Origin: Penelope pileata
Taxonomy: Eukaryota > Chordata > Aves > Galliformes > Cracidae
Length of the DNA stretch: 64,000 nucleotides
Reading direction: 5' to 3'
Assembly (NCBI GenBank): GCA_013396635.1
Contig: WBMW01003842.1
Span: 62,001 to 126,000, forward strand
Shown: positions 1 to 12,040 of the stretch, piece by piece
Position numbering within the stretch: position 1 is the stretch's first letter
How the letters are laid out: each line of letters starts with the position of its first letter
Notes under the pieces: model-generated
The model's database searches: none
Told to the model about the DNA's origin: nothing
What the model saw: only the letters and a program-made list of their open reading frames with translations
Position numbers and translations under genes: made by a program

Positions 1-560
1 ATGCATATCTAGAAAGAAAATAACAAGGGAAAAAAGTCTCTACCCAAAGAGCTTCTCTGTATCCAGTATGCACAAGTAAAACAGCAGCTGTTTTCTACAT
101 TTCTAATTCTAAAGCCCCTATAAACATACAACTTCTGAGAAATAGAAAATTAGCTCACACTGAACGATTTAACATGCATTCTCCTTCCCACTCAAACCTG
201 CAGGCTGAATTAAACAGCTTAAGAAAAATCTATTATGCAACAAGCACAACTCTATCAATCCACCAGCAAAGTGAAAATTAGAGAGAAAAAGGAATTTTTA
301 TGCTGAAGAACAAATCATCATATACCAGGAGTGTGGAAAAGAAAAAAAGAAAAAAGAAAAAAAAACGAACTTGAAGGTAATCAGGACGTTTCGTAAAAAA
401 CTGATAGTTTGCAGCCAGCACAGGAATAAGATCCTAAAACAGTGATCCAAAATAATCAGCATGCCCAAAGAACCTGATTAATTAAAAAAAATAATAACGA
501 AGGAGGTAATTTAGGCCGTAGTTGCCTACAATAGCAAAGGTCAATGCCCTGTAGGTCAAT
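1..560. other. AT-rich non-coding stretch
   Basis: No open frame, splice-flanked segment or recognised repeat is visible here apart from a purine-rich low-complexity tract (listed separately). Base composition resembles an intron or intergenic DNA. Confidence 0.6.
337..365. repeat. A-rich purine tract
   Basis: A run made only of A with scattered G, low complexity, probably a decayed poly-A stretch. No element end could be assigned next to it. Confidence 0.7.
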
Positions 561-576
561 TTCTTCACGTGAAGAA
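561..576. repeat. CACGTG palindrome, outer copy
   Basis: A perfect 16-base palindrome centred on CACGTG. A 12-base version recurs at 789-800 and a one-base variant of its right half at 811-820. The outer copy lies just beyond the inferred 3' end of the CR1 element, the other two inside it. CACGTG is an E-box core, but function is not implied by sequence alone. Confidence 0.7.
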
Positions 577-770
577 TTCTGTACTGATACCCTAGCACCC
601 CCCCAGGGCTCTGCCCATCACAACATAACGCAAGCTACTAGAAGGGACCCCAGGAGACCTCCAGTTTGGCAGCTCAGAGCAGGCTCCATCACAGCAAGGC
701 CACTCGAAGGCCTGCTGAGTTCTAAGGATCTCTGTGGGTAATCTCTCTGGGCTCCTCTTCCTGTGTTTGA

Positions 771-788
771 ATAAATAAATAAATAAAT
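771..788. repeat. (AAAT)n microsatellite
   Basis: About four and a half AAAT units inside the CR1 copy, next to the second CACGTG palindrome. On the CR1 strand it reads (ATTT)n and sits where the CR1 consensus has unique sequence, so it is a later expansion or insertion. Confidence 0.85.
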
Positions 789-1718
789 CTTCACGTGAAG
801 ATGTATTTCCTTACGTGAAGCAGAAATGTCTCACGCTCTCATGAGGACAAGATGACCTTGCATTGCACCTCAGAAACGCATCCGGCTTGGTTTTCTTCAC
901 AGCCACCTGTCAAGCAATTGAAGACAGCAAGATGATCTCCCATAAGCTTCCTCTTCTTTCAGCTGTGGAAATCCTTCTTTCTGTTTTGTTGTCAGTTTTC
1001 AGCTTACATCTCGTGCCTCAGCACCTTCATGCTCTCGATGGCCTTCCTCATACCGGGGAGCTCAGAACTGAACATGGTACTCCAGGCACAGTCTCACAAG
1101 CACCAAAAAGGAGCCAACCTCTTCTCTCAGCCTGCAGCCCACATCTTTGCTAACACGACGAGGCGTGCAGTTGATGTTTGCTGCCACAAGAGCACGCTGC
1201 TGGCTCACACTCTGCCTGAAGGTAGGCAGGGCTCCTCGGCCTTTTCTGCCAAGCCACCTTCCAGCCAGCCAGCCAGCCTGCCTCCTGTCTGCTCGGCTTC
1301 AGCCCGCCCCAGGTGCAGGGGCCTCCATCTGCCTTGAGGTTTTATAGGGCTCCCCTCCGCCTGCATCTCTAGCATGCTGAGCCCACCCGAGGAGCAGTCC
1401 TGCCTTCTTGCACACCAGCTACTTCTCCCAGCTGGACGTTGCTCACAAAGGGGCTGACATGCTCTGCACAGTCTGTCCATGAGGCACAATATAGCACCAG
1501 CCCTAGTACCAACCTCCAGGAAATGCCACTAGGTACCAGCTACCAGATGGACATTGTAATGTTGATCAAAAACCTTCACATCTGGCAATCCAGCCAATTT
1601 TTCACCTACCTATCCAAACGACATCTCACCAGTCCAGCTGAAAAGAACGTACAGAAAGCACTGCTACAGTAGAGAAGAGCAACATCCACTGCTTTTCCCT
1701 CATTCACAGAAGCAGTTA

Positions 1719-1934
1719 TCAACAAAGGCAACTACTCAGGCATGGTTCACGCTTGGCAAATCTGCTCTGGCTGTTACCAACTACGTTTTTGTCCTTTATT
1801 TGCTTGGAAATGGCTCCCAGGAAGATTTGCTCCATGGTCTTCCTGGGGACTAAGATCAGGCAAGCCAGCACGTCCTTCCCTAGGCACTCTCTTCCTGACA
1901 CCAGGTATGCTGTTTGGCTTTTTCCAGTCATCAT
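1719..1934 (-). pseudogene. Decayed CR1 ORF2 reverse-transcriptase fragment
   Basis: A 71-codon open stretch contains MEQIFLGAISKQIKDKN followed by VVGNSQSRFAK. This parallels the CR1 ORF2 segment in which MEQILLEAI is followed by DKEVIGDSQHGFTKG. In CR1 this part precedes the palm motifs of the reverse transcriptase. The conserved QHGF is changed to QSRF and the frame breaks right after, so no working enzyme can be made. It forms the 5' part of the long CR1 copy. Confidence 0.75.
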
Positions 1935-1935
1935 G

Positions 1936-4560
1936 AAACTTCCCCATTCACTACAACCTCTCCAAACAAGACAGGAGCCTCACAGTGACATGAGCCAACT
2001 CCCTCAGCAACCCAGTGGCATCCCATCTGGTCCCACAGGCATGTGAACGCCCAGTTTGTTGGGAGTGTTCCCTAACTCTATCTTTCTCTACTGCACACAA
2101 TGCTTTAGTTTAGATTAAACCAAAGTTCGACAAATTTTAAATTGAAGATGCAACCGCAACTTGTAAATAGGTAGAGTTTAAGGTTCTTGTTTATTTCAGT
2201 TTAATTCAGTATTATTGCAGTCTAAATGTTGCTTAAACAAATGAAGCATCTTGTACCTTCTCATCTCATCCCTATGTTCCCTTTGCATGTATCTGAGACT
2301 TTTGACTCAGATATGTATCTTTTCTATTCTCCATCCCACTACCTCTTTGCCAAAGATGAGGTTTCCTTTTAACTTTGGTTTACACACTACTGCAAACACA
2401 GTAGGTAAAGTACAAGGTACTTCATATCCTCCTTTATACCTTGTACCTCCTTCCATATGTTGGGATTGTTCAGCTAGGTTTTCTACTCCTGCCTTTCCCA
2501 CCTACTTTAGTCCTTTAATCTATTTTTTTCACCTGCTCTTCTCACACCTCTGTTTCCCTTCCTCTCCTATTTTTCCTATCGCACTCTCCTGAAAATTCTA
2601 GAGATTTGCTGGATGGTAACCCAAAGCATCCTTCTTTATCTAATGGCCAAAAGAGGCCTCTTTCTTCTTCCTGGACACCAACAAGCAACAACAAAGGATA
2701 AAAATTATCATCTAATCTACAGATAATCAGAGAGTTTGCAGGATTCTGAGCAAGTCACTCCTCTCTAGGTGTTTGACAGAGCTGAGTCTAGACTTCATGA
2801 GCAAATTCAGTTCTCAGATGAAAAGCATAGTCTCAAGTGGAAAAAGAGACAACAGGACAAGGGTTGCCTGCTTAGCAGTATTCCTACATAAGGATTTTTC
2901 AACATACTGTTCTCTAGTGCAGAAGAAGGCAGGGAAGTTTTATAGTGACTCATGAAATATGGCTATCTTAGTCACATATGAACAGTACTTCACCGGTGGG
3001 GGCTGTCTAATGGGGCTCCATCTGTCATGTCAGACTATTATTTTAAAACACAGACATGCCATCCGAGCCCTCCTGAGTAAGCTCCTCTTACACTACTGGA
3101 GAGGGGAAACGAGACACTTTGAGACAGGCAAGGAAGTGCAGGGAAGTAACGGGGAAGAAAACTACCACTGATAGCCTCCGAAGAAATGGAAGAAAGAAGT
3201 CTGACAAATGTGACTGCAAAAAGCTGTAACATGGCTGGTGGAACAAGGGTATCATATCTGTATGCAAAAAGTCATCACCTCAACTACCTGGTTACCTTGT
3301 TAGTCTCTCAGTATGTCCAAAGATACAGTCATTGACATAGTCATTGACACACCTCCTCAGGTTGCATCCAGGTTGCATCCTCCTCTGAACCAGACCATCT
3401 ACTAGGAGTCAGAAGATGTTTTATCAAGAACTAAGGACTCCTAAAGAAATATTCTACTTCAGTCAACAGCACTCATGACATTTCTCACTGCCTCAAATTC
3501 AACCAACCAACATGAATGCACGACGAGCACAGAAGGATGCTGCTGCTCTCTTACTGCACTTCACAATGGCGAAACCACCAGCAGCCCCACATCTATCCCA
3601 ACAATCCAACATGCATGTCACCCTAAGGCACCTGCTGAGGGTAACAGAGGTTGTCTGACAAAAAGCCGGACTACTTTTGGCAAGTGTGCAGTTTTCTGCA
3701 ATTTATTATCAATACACAATTGATTTGAAAACAGAATGCATTTAGAGTAAAATTAGAATCTCAGGCAAGTTAATCCAATTAGCAATACTAAAAACTGAAA
3801 CTATTAAACTGCCTATGAAATGCCTTTTTTTGGCACCAACAAACACATTAAGGGAAGAGAAGACAACTGAGGTGGAAGAGGCATTAAACAGGGAAATACG
3901 TCATTAGAAGAACAGACAAATCAGTAAATTGTTTAAAAAACAGTGTTTACATAGAGATTTTGATTATACAGATGAGTACTTGTCTTAGCTAATAAAACTG
4001 TCAGATTCAAGCCAAGCAGTTTCAACCATCACTTGCTACACCAAAATATACTTTGCTAACAGTTAGACAAAAGCAATTGTATGTTTTTAACTGCCATCAG
4101 TAATAGCCAAAGAGTTTGGAGGATAAAAAAGCAAAAGTCTCAAGAGACAGTACAATCCAAATATATAGTTTTCCTTTTAGGGAACCTGAACTAATAACCT
4201 GGCAGCTGCAATACCTACCACTTTTTAAAGACGGGTTGTTTGCCTGATGATTCTTGCCGTCTTTCTCTTTTTTAATATCCTTTGAATCTAAAAGACAAGA
4301 TTCCATTACATTATAAATGTAATATTCCCATCATAATAATGTCCAGCATAACACAGAATGCTTTCAAACAATACAGAATGTGTTGTTCCAAAGACTTTAT
4401 CTATTTCAGTGCATAATCAAAAGGTATTTGTATTACAAATTTAGTCACTGCACAATTTTTCCTTCAATACATATTGCAAAGCACAGCACGAAAAGATGTA
4501 GATACAGAAGGAGTTGAATCACAATAGTTTTCTTTAATCAGTCCCCAAATCCTTCACCAT
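1936..4560. other. Non-coding stretch
   Basis: Intron-like or intergenic sequence. A pyrimidine-rich part lies at about 2260-2590. Two short tandem duplications lie at 3327-3380. No protein or RNA gene recognised. Confidence 0.5.
3327..3380. repeat. Two adjacent short tandem duplications
   Basis: An AGTCATTGACA unit occurs twice in a row (about 3327-3349) and an AGGTTGCATCC unit twice in a row shortly after (about 3359-3380). Two independent duplications within 55 bases suggest local replication slippage or repair. Confidence 0.8.
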
Positions 4561-4900
4561 GGGTCAGCGAGGAGAAAAGTTAGGCACTGGGCCCTGAGCA
4601 GGGCAGGATGCAGCACTCTTCTTCCAGTCCACAGCGCAGGCCATGGGCCCCCAGGCAGGGTCTGGCAGCCAGGGACCTGTCCCACCACCCCAGCCAGGAG
4701 CAGGCAGCCAGAGGCACTTGGGCAGTGACCAGGGCGAGGGTGGGCCAGGCAGGAGGCCCAGCTGGGCAGGAACCATGGATGGCATGGCAGGGCTGTGGGG
4801 AGCTGGAGCTCAGCCCTGCTGTCGCCTTGCTGGGGAAGGGGCTGGCAGCACCAGGGTGATGTTGAGGTGTGGGCTGGTGGAGGAGAGGCTCTAGGTGAGG
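4561..4900. other. Isolated GC-rich block
   Basis: About 340 bases rich in CAGG, GGCAG and CCAGC words but poor in CpG, embedded in AT-rich DNA with sharp borders. A proline-, serine- and leucine-rich frame stays open on the minus strand (4580-5035) and two frames on the plus strand are open as well, as expected from GC-rich composition. Not CR1 or mariner. It could be a degraded retroelement or LTR, a biased gene-conversion patch or part of a minisatellite; I cannot tell. Confidence 0.5.
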
Positions 4901-5330
4901 TTGGTCATGGCCATTAAACTGTATTAGTGCACTCAGCAGGGGGGGCACCTTACATGTATAAGGTGGAGGAAAGCACTTGACAGGTCCCCAAGGAAAAATC
5001 CTTATGGGGATCAACTTCAAATGGACCTGCTGCAATACTTCTGTATAAGTCCCACAGAGTTCTAACCTTGGTCCTTGCTCAGGAGTAGGGCTTTAACCCA
5101 CAGAAACAGACACCTATGTCCTGACAGCTACCAGCAGGATCCCAAGAAGGGACAGCAGTAAAACTACACCGCTCACTACAAGACGTCACTGCATTCTTCC
5201 TACAGTTCAAAATACATTCCATCCCCCCTCTTTGGGACTGAACTGAATCCAGTCAGTTTTCTACTAGGTGGTGACAATCACTAGAAAGGCCTTTTGCCAT
5301 GTTTTACAAGTTCGGTTACTCAGGCTTTCC

Positions 5331-5346
5331 AAAAAAAAAAAAAAAA
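5331..5346. repeat. Poly-A run
   Basis: Sixteen consecutive A residues; no retrogene body recognised upstream. Confidence 0.9.
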
Positions 5347-6939
5347 CAGCCATAGGACTGTCAGAGACATCAGGCTGATAGCTTATGGAATAGAAAACTT
5401 CTCGATCCACTTATTTCCGAAGAGGAAATCCAACAGAGTCCCACATAAGAGGCTTATTGAAGAACAGAACTAATAACTGCTTCCTGCGAATACCGAAACT
5501 TGAAAGGACAGTCATGAAAGAACATCTACCCAACTGCCAGATTTCAAACAAGACGACAGCCTTTCATGATAAGAGAAATCAACAACAGGTGAAAGAACAT
5601 GAAAAACCATGGCCTGGACACCAGATGAGTTTTCACTGACAACTACCACTCAAATTATTTATTTCCTGTATCAGCTTGGTTTACTGTCTATCTATCTCAC
5701 AAATAGGAACATCGAAATGGAATATCCTCAGTGACACATTTTTCTTATAATCAGTCATGTCAACTGTAAGAACAAAAAGAGATGAAGACATTAATGAAAT
5801 GTATTCCTTAAATATCTCTTTCATTTGAGCTGGAAGCGTCTTAACTCAGAAAAAACTCAAAGTGCCATCACTATCACTTGGTTTCAATGGACAGAAAGCT
5901 ATTCTTTAAAATGCTCAAGCATAAAAGGCCCCACACATGCAGAAGCATCCAAAAATAAGCCTGAGTAAAACCAAGACTGTTTTTAAAGGCTTCCCTTGCT
6001 TTTATGCATTCCAGCTTTTAATGGTGGAAAGATCATTAGAAAGCTGGAGTTATTTTGTCCAAGCAGATGAAAAGCCATTAACTGTAAGAATTACTATCCT
6101 GTTTTCACTTGAGATACGCTCAATCTACTACCACCTCCCACCACTCAGAGGTCTTCCTCAGTCTATATTTTACAGGTACTATGACGCTTTGGTCCGATGT
6201 GCCTCTTTCAATGTCATTAGTCAGGGCAGATAAGAATTTATGGCTTATTTTTAGAAGAAACATTAAGGAATAAAAGATTTATTAAAATCTAAATTCATAA
6301 CTATGAAATAAATGCCTTTAAATGTGCCAATCTACAGACATCATTTAGATAGCCCAAATTCTAGTAAATTTAATTTCAAAAGATCACTGAAAACAAAATT
6401 AAGACATGGAGGAGTATTATGTGAAATAACTAGACTGAAGAATATGACTCCCTCAGCATATGACCCTCAGTTTGGTCAAACTTTGAGGTCAGTCCTCAAA
6501 AATGAGGTCATGAAGGTCCCTAATACTTCTGCAGATACAAAGAGTATTTTCTTTTCATCTCCTTCAGCTAGCTATTTTCAATGATTTATTTCCTTCAAAG
6601 CAGAAAAGTGGACTTGAAAATGGAAACTTTATTTGTGTGTTAGAGACAGAAGAGACTTATTAGTTCTAGAGCCTTGAAGTTCATGGTGACAAAAACGAGT
6701 CAGTTTAATTCATTATCTATCTTCTCCGTTCACAGTCAATTTCCAAAAGACAAGTTTGAGTTTACTCTCCAATGGAAAACACAGCATGTTTTAGATCATT
6801 TTGTCAAAACAAGAACAAAAGTGAAATGCTGCTACTGTGGATTTAATTATATGCTACTCAGTTCTCTTTAAAAAAAAAAGGCAAAAGAATGAGATACCAT
6901 TTTCAAATAAAGTGTTTTACAGTAGTTAAACATACAGCT

Positions 6940-6984
6940 ATAGATATATATATATAAGTTATACTTATATATATAAGTATATAA
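6940..6984. repeat. TA-rich self-complementary tract
   Basis: (TA)n with TAAGTTATACTTA at its centre, so the two halves can pair. Probably a slipped microsatellite. Confidence 0.8.
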
Positions 6985-9040
6985 AGAGTTTTTACACTCT
7001 CTATGTAAACATGCATGTAAGTAGCCTATAATATATAGGCTTAATATGCACTTCCAAAACCCTGTACAAGAATGTTTTCTTCCAGGTAGCAAGATTAGAA
7101 TACAGCACATACTAAAATTAAAAAGCAGCATATGCTGCTGTTCACCTAATTAACAGGTTTTCTATAGACACTTCATAAACTAAAGCAGTAGATAGGCAAC
7201 AAGATTAGAATAGATTATTTAACATAGTGCTTTCTGCTTACTGATTCAGAACTCCATGTGTTTACATTACTCCACCCTATCTGTAACCACAGAATTCTTC
7301 TGCCGATAAGATTACTCAACAGAAGACAGGCAAGAGCAGCCACATCTATCATGCAAGAAATTAGAGACAAAGAAGAAATCAGATGAGGTTATCTTTACTG
7401 GCTTGTGAATGTAGGGAAAAAAAAAAACAACCAGCAACAATCAGAAAAGGCATCTTTAGAATATAAGGTCTCGTAAAGATGACCCTGGTGACCAATTTAT
7501 ACTTCCTCTCACAAAATCCCATGTTGAACTCCAGCTTCTTCTCTGAGATACTTAACAAATCCAAAACACTGCTTTCTGGGAAGAGTTAACCTTTCAGCAA
7601 ACAAGATGATTTATTTCTATACAATAGCAAGCATCATCTTTTTAGACAGTATTATTTTTTTAGAGTGGTATGTTACATGAGGACGCATATATTTGTCATC
7701 TTCTAAGACCTCCTATTTGCTTGCTGTCCAGTGTGGGGAAAAAAGTACACAGTCAGGCTTTCAAGACATGTGCAGCTATGTCTTAGCCATCTTGAAGTCT
7801 TCAGCTCTAGCTTGTATTTAAAACATGGCAGGAAACTACTTTTCTAAAAAAAAAAAAGAAAATCCTTTGTCTCTTCCAGATGGACATGAAACACCTCAAG
7901 GTGACAGAAACATTTGCTCTTCCCATGCCACGCAGTTACTCACCTTCATATGAAGTTTGCTAAAACAAGCCCAAGATTTACCACAGGTCAGGAAGAAGCT
8001 GCCTCTGCTCCCTAACATATAAGGTTGTGAGCATATTTTAGCTACCCTTCACCAAACCTCAGTGCGCATAGTTGAGGTTATCAAGACAAAGTAAATCTAA
8101 AATGCCTCCTTCCCTTTCCTTTTGTGCTTCCCCATTGGGATTCTTATCTGCCCAGAACAGAGCGTTTCTTTCAGTACATTCAGACAACAGTCATGCAGAA
8201 AAGCTACAAGAGAAAGGGGCAGACTTCCTCCATAAACTCTTGGTGCAACAATTAAACAGATGACTGCTGCCATTACAGAAAATCTATTACAGCAAAAGAC
8301 AATTATTTACCAAGGGAGCACATGAGCACAGAAAGCAGCTTGGGCTGAACATGGAAAGCTGAAGAGAAGCATAGACTTGTTAGTGATACTTTATGGAGGC
8401 AAGCTACCCATCTGAAAGGTTTGAACAGCAGCAGCAACCTGGTTTCAAAGAGAGGGTCTTTCCTGCTTTACATTCTCTCTGTTTCACCAGCCCAAACACA
8501 CTTGTTAGCACTCACACATCTTAGCACTCAACTCACAATTAACTTCTGCAGACATGACAAAGCAGAAATCGCACCTTCATATTACAGTGCATTTGCAGAC
8601 AAATTTATTTTAAAAGTCTTCATTTTATCTTCAAGTGCCTGTGGAAGACAGCTGCTATACTATTCATTGCAGTAAAAAATGTATTCCTTACACTACTCAG
8701 CTATCCTGCTAAATTCCGTGCAGTTACAAAATAAAACACTACATTTTATTTAGTATCACATCTAGACACGTTCTTCAATTCCAGAGGAGAACAATGACTT
8801 CAAGACTGTCGCAGGACAAAATTGCTCTGGTTGAAGCTGCATAGAACATAAGCTGAATTTAGCATACTTACTCTAAAATAATGTAAAGTTTGAACTCACC
8901 TGTGTTCAGTACATATCGTAACCTCTTTTCTTTAACTTCACAGCCTACTAATTGACGAGTAATAGCCCGTCACCTTACAAGGGACAGTTTATCAGGTTCC
9001 CTATTTTCTTTACTCTTGGATAAAAGTTATCAGGCCTCAC

Positions 9041-9148
9041 CTTTAGCTGTGGTTCTCCCCATGGTAACACTTCTGTGATCTTCCCTCTCACAATAAAAAG
9101 GCTGAAGTTGAAAGACCAGTTAATTCTTCCTTTCAGCACAACAGTTTC
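9041..9148 (-). CDS. Candidate internal coding exon, unknown protein
   Basis: A 108-base segment open over all 36 codons, phase 0 at both ends. It is preceded on the minus strand by a good acceptor (T-rich tract ending TACTCCACAG) and followed by a strong donor (AAAG|GTGAGG). The peptide begins ETVVLKGRINWSFNF and ends TEVLPWGEPQLK; it is rich in aromatic and hydrophobic residues and does not look like a repeat translation. I do not recognise a family. No start or stop codon is needed, since it would be an internal exon. A downstream donor-like site at 8900 follows an open segment (GCEVKEKRLRYVLNT), but its acceptor and phase do not fit cleanly. The segment could be a chance pseudo-exon in an intron. 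Confidence 0.35.
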
Positions 9149-9961
9149 CTGTGGAGTAATAATACAACAAGTTAGGGGGGGTTGTTGGGGTTTGGGTTTT
9201 CTTGTTTTGGAAAGGAGGATTTTTTTTTCCTACTATTGTACAATTATCTTGCTGGTGTAAAGTTGCAAACGTTTAACAAGAAGAACAGCAGGTAAACAAT
9301 GGATATGTCAAAGCAGCAAGGGTACATAAGAACCCAAACTTTTATTTAGTTGCGTTAGGCAGTTTGTTGTATAATGATTTGCATTTTCAGTGAGTTTCTA
9401 ATACAAAGAAAGACATAAAACATTCTTTTTTCCTGTTTTCCCCTACAAACATTACTGAAAAATGGAAGAAAGACTTTCATGCATCACCCACTCCTTCTGG
9501 CTTACGTGCCAAAGAGTTTAACAACCACCACTTTAAACACCTCTGGATAAAATGCTTTCAGAAGGACAGGGACAGGGAGAACAAAACATGGATGTAAGAA
9601 ATCTACACAAAGGCACAACTGCTCACTGCTATCATCAGCCTCTACCACTTACAGCAGAGCAGGGAGAACCAGTTAGGGGAACGCTATCAGCCTTCAGACA
9701 GATAAAAAGCAGTGATCCACGCTATTTCAGGTTTTAGAAACTGTAAGGGACAACTTAGTTAGACCATTTTAACACAAAAGCATTTGTGTGTGTGTTACTG
9801 TGTGTTACTAGTTTTTCTACTCCAGCATGTAGTTTTGGGAATTCTGACTGTATTCAATTCAAGTCAAATGCATTTGAAGCTTTTTATCCTTAAAGCAATA
9901 AAGCCAGTAAGTTTATTACCCTTTTCCAGTCACTATTCAAGTAACAATGCATAAAAATATG
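9149..9961. other. Non-coding stretch
   Basis: AT-rich DNA with a short GTGTGTGTTAC duplication near 9784-9809. A 39-base segment (about 9652-9690) on the minus strand has a fair acceptor and a CT|GTAAGT donor but is too short to call. Confidence 0.4.
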
Positions 9962-9963
9962 TA

Positions 9964-10500
9964 GGTCGCTCCGAACGCAATGCCTCTGGTTTATGTCCAT
10001 GGAAACAACAAGGGATACCAAGAGCACAATAACACTGTTTGATAGAGCACATGCTCAGCTACAAAACTCTATTCTTCAACATAGTCATTTTCACCAGTGA
10101 TGAACAACAGCCTGTATGCCACACTCATAAAAATCTGCGCCAGCAGAGGTGCCCCGCCGTCGCTGTCACCACTGCTGAAACGCACCACCACCGCCTCACT
10201 GTGCTCACAGCCACTGTTTGGTCTGAATCAGCATTCAGCAAGTGTTGATGAATGTCAGTGGGTGCCATTTTTTCCCCACATTCAGGGGAATTCAGTTCCA
10301 CCCCTTTGCTCCATCCGCACTCCCATGTCAGATGCCACTGTGTCAGAGTGCCCCTCTGCTGCCATCTGTCACACGGCAACAACATGGAACGGGACATTGG
10401 TGGGAAGGTTTAACCCCTACTGCCATCCCACCAACGTCCACCTCTGATGTCACGGGCCAACATCATAAAATAGGAGGCATTGCTTTCAGAGCAGCCCTCA
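9964..10500 (-). mobile_element. Galluhop-like mariner transposon, internally deleted
   Basis: The left end carries GCTCCGAACGCAATGCCTC and the right end, on the opposite strand, GCTGCTCTGAAAGCAATGCCTC, giving terminal inverted repeats of roughly 28 bases. Both sides are flanked by TA, the target duplication of Tc1/mariner elements. The interior keeps words familiar from the chicken Galluhop / Mariner1_GG element, including ATAAAAATCTGC, a CTGCTGAAACGCACC block and GCAACGCC-type end words. At about 537 bases it is well short of the usual 1.3 kb of an autonomous mariner, so it cannot move by itself. The strand given is that of the remaining transposase sequence. Confidence 0.88.
10069..10400 (-). 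pseudogene. Mariner transposase remnant
   Basis: On the minus strand the last codons read NDYVEE before a stop at 10069-10071, matching the GDYVEK-type C-terminus shared by mariner transposases. Just upstream the sequence encodes a degraded counterpart of the usual last helix, with bases missing from it. Most of the transposase, including the DDE/D catalytic region, is absent, so this is a dead gene end inside the deleted element. Confidence 0.65.
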
Positions 10501-11750
10501 TACATTCAGATTTCTGAACTACCTTCTTTGATCGCTTCCTTTCAAACAACTCCCATGAGCTTAGAGTTTACATCATCAACAGTTCAAGTTTTTTTTTTTT
10601 TAATTTAAATTCAGCAGTACTTTTTCAAAGATGAATTTTGCCAAAAGCAACATTTTTAGGTGCTATACCTTTCCAATGTTATAAAAAAGGAACAATGGAG
10701 GAAAAGCAAGATATCTACTTGGAATTTCTTGAACCTTATACGCACAGGTTAAAGAAAATCACACAGATATTGCATATAATGAGAGATGTGTCATACAGAC
10801 AAGTATTTTCCTGGAATTGTGAAATTTTGAGGAACTTGTACACTTTGGTGGTAGAATGCATGATGAAGAGTGCATGATGAAAACTTTATACAGAGCAAGA
10901 CCCACTGCTAAAACTAAATATGATTTTTAAAAGGCCAATGGCTGAAGAACGTGTTTTGTGTGCCTGAAGAACGTGAACGTGGATATTACAAAACACTCAA
11001 GGAAGGGAGACTTGAAAGCAGTTATAAATAAAGCTGAACGCTGACATAAAATGCGCCGGTTTCGCTACACAATAGCATTCACAGCATAAGTGATCATCAG
11101 GATTAAGAACAGAAGTCCTTTTAAGCCATCAAATACATTTGAAATACTTGATACTTTCGTAGACTCCCCCAAAAATTCAAAGCTTTTCCGCTGCGAGTAA
11201 TAAATTTCGAAAGGTGCTGCAGAGTCAAAGTAACTGTTTTTTCAGATTACTTTAAAACAGTGCATGGTTTTTATCTTTTTGTTCCAAGCACCAGATTGCA
11301 CTTGGTGCAGTAATAAAGATTCCAACCCCGCAGTGATAGTCATCAAGTTTAGCACAAGCGGAGCGTCTGTCAGAACATAAAAAGGATTCCAGGGTTTCAT
11401 TAGCCTCTCTGCTCTCCCAGATAGGCGGTTTTACAGCGTGCCCACCGGCCTCTTAAAAATATAAGACAACAGAAAGCTCTGGGAGCGCTGGCTGAACGAG
11501 TGCGAGCCCAACAGCAGGAAGACGGTGGAACAGTGTGTGGAAGAGGTGCTACTTAAAACCCAGTCACACCTACAGCGCTGGAGTCAGAGTCTCTATTAAA
11601 GTAATTGGCAGATAGTGACATTTGTCACAGAAGACATTTGAGAACAGTGTTTCTGAGCCTCTAACAACTGCTATACGCTGCTGAATGACAGCCAAACGAG
11701 AACCAGCCACCTCCAAAATAGTGGGGCTGGCCTGGAATGAAGGATGAGTT
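10501..11750. other. Non-coding stretch
   Basis: AT-rich. Short direct repeats (TGCATGATGA at about 10857-10880, GAAGAACGTG at about 10946-10975). Nothing recognisable as a gene. Confidence 0.45.
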
Positions 11751-12040
11751 CATAGAATCATAGAATCATTAAGGCTGGAAAAGACCTCCAAGATCATCTG
11801 ATCCAACCATCCACCCACCACCAATATCGTCCACTAACCCATGTCCCTCAGTGCCACATCTCCACGTTTCCTGAACACCTCCAGGGACGGTGACTCCACC
11901 ACCTCCCTGGGCAGCCTGTGCCAGTGCCTGACCGCTCTGTCTGAGGAGAAATGTTTCCTAACACCCAACCTGAACCTCCCCTGGCACAGCTTGAGGACAT
12001 TCCCTCTTGTCCTATCGCTATCTCCCGTGCAGAGGAAGGC
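11751..12040 (-). mobile_element. CR1 LINE 3' end
   Basis: Starts on the plus strand with the doubled CATAGAATCATAGAATC tail. Then come the CR1 3' signature (GGAAAAGACCTCCAAGATCAT), the CCCTCAGTGCCACATCTCC block and the region encoding the end of ORF2, whose minus-strand frame reads HWHRLPREVVESPSLEVF. It is 5'-truncated at about 12040, the normal state for CR1 insertions. It is closely similar to the copies at 20764 and 30381. Confidence 0.93.

Larger units (their letters stand above)
616..1935 (-). mobile_element. Old, long CR1 LINE copy (3' two thirds)
   Basis: Read on the minus strand, this stretch follows the CR1 order throughout. It begins with reverse-transcriptase sequence related to the MEQILLEAI...DKEVIGDSQHGF region. 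A block follows matching the ...NWLDGR... and SGVPQGSVLGPVLF region in degraded form. Next come the CTGCACCTGGG (VLHLG), TGAGCCAGCAG and TTCTGAGCTCCCCGG landmarks, and finally a 3' segment with GGTCTCCTGGGGTCCCTTCT before the terminal TGTGATG. Many stops and indels show that it is ancient. The 3' end is near 616, and the 5' boundary near 1935 is approximate. An (AAAT)n tract interrupts it near its 3' end. The landmarks were compared with the CR1 family from memory, so the subfamily is not assigned. Confidence 0.8.
4901..9040. other. AT-rich intron-like stretch
   Basis: Contains a 16-A run (5331-5346) and a TA-rich tract (6940-6984). Two minus-strand splice-donor-like sites are notable: GAAG|GTGAGT (exon side ending at 7944) and ACAG|GTGAGT (exon side ending at 8900). 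Each follows a short open segment (about 60 bases and 54 bases), too short to call alone. No other coding signal. Confidence 0.45.
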
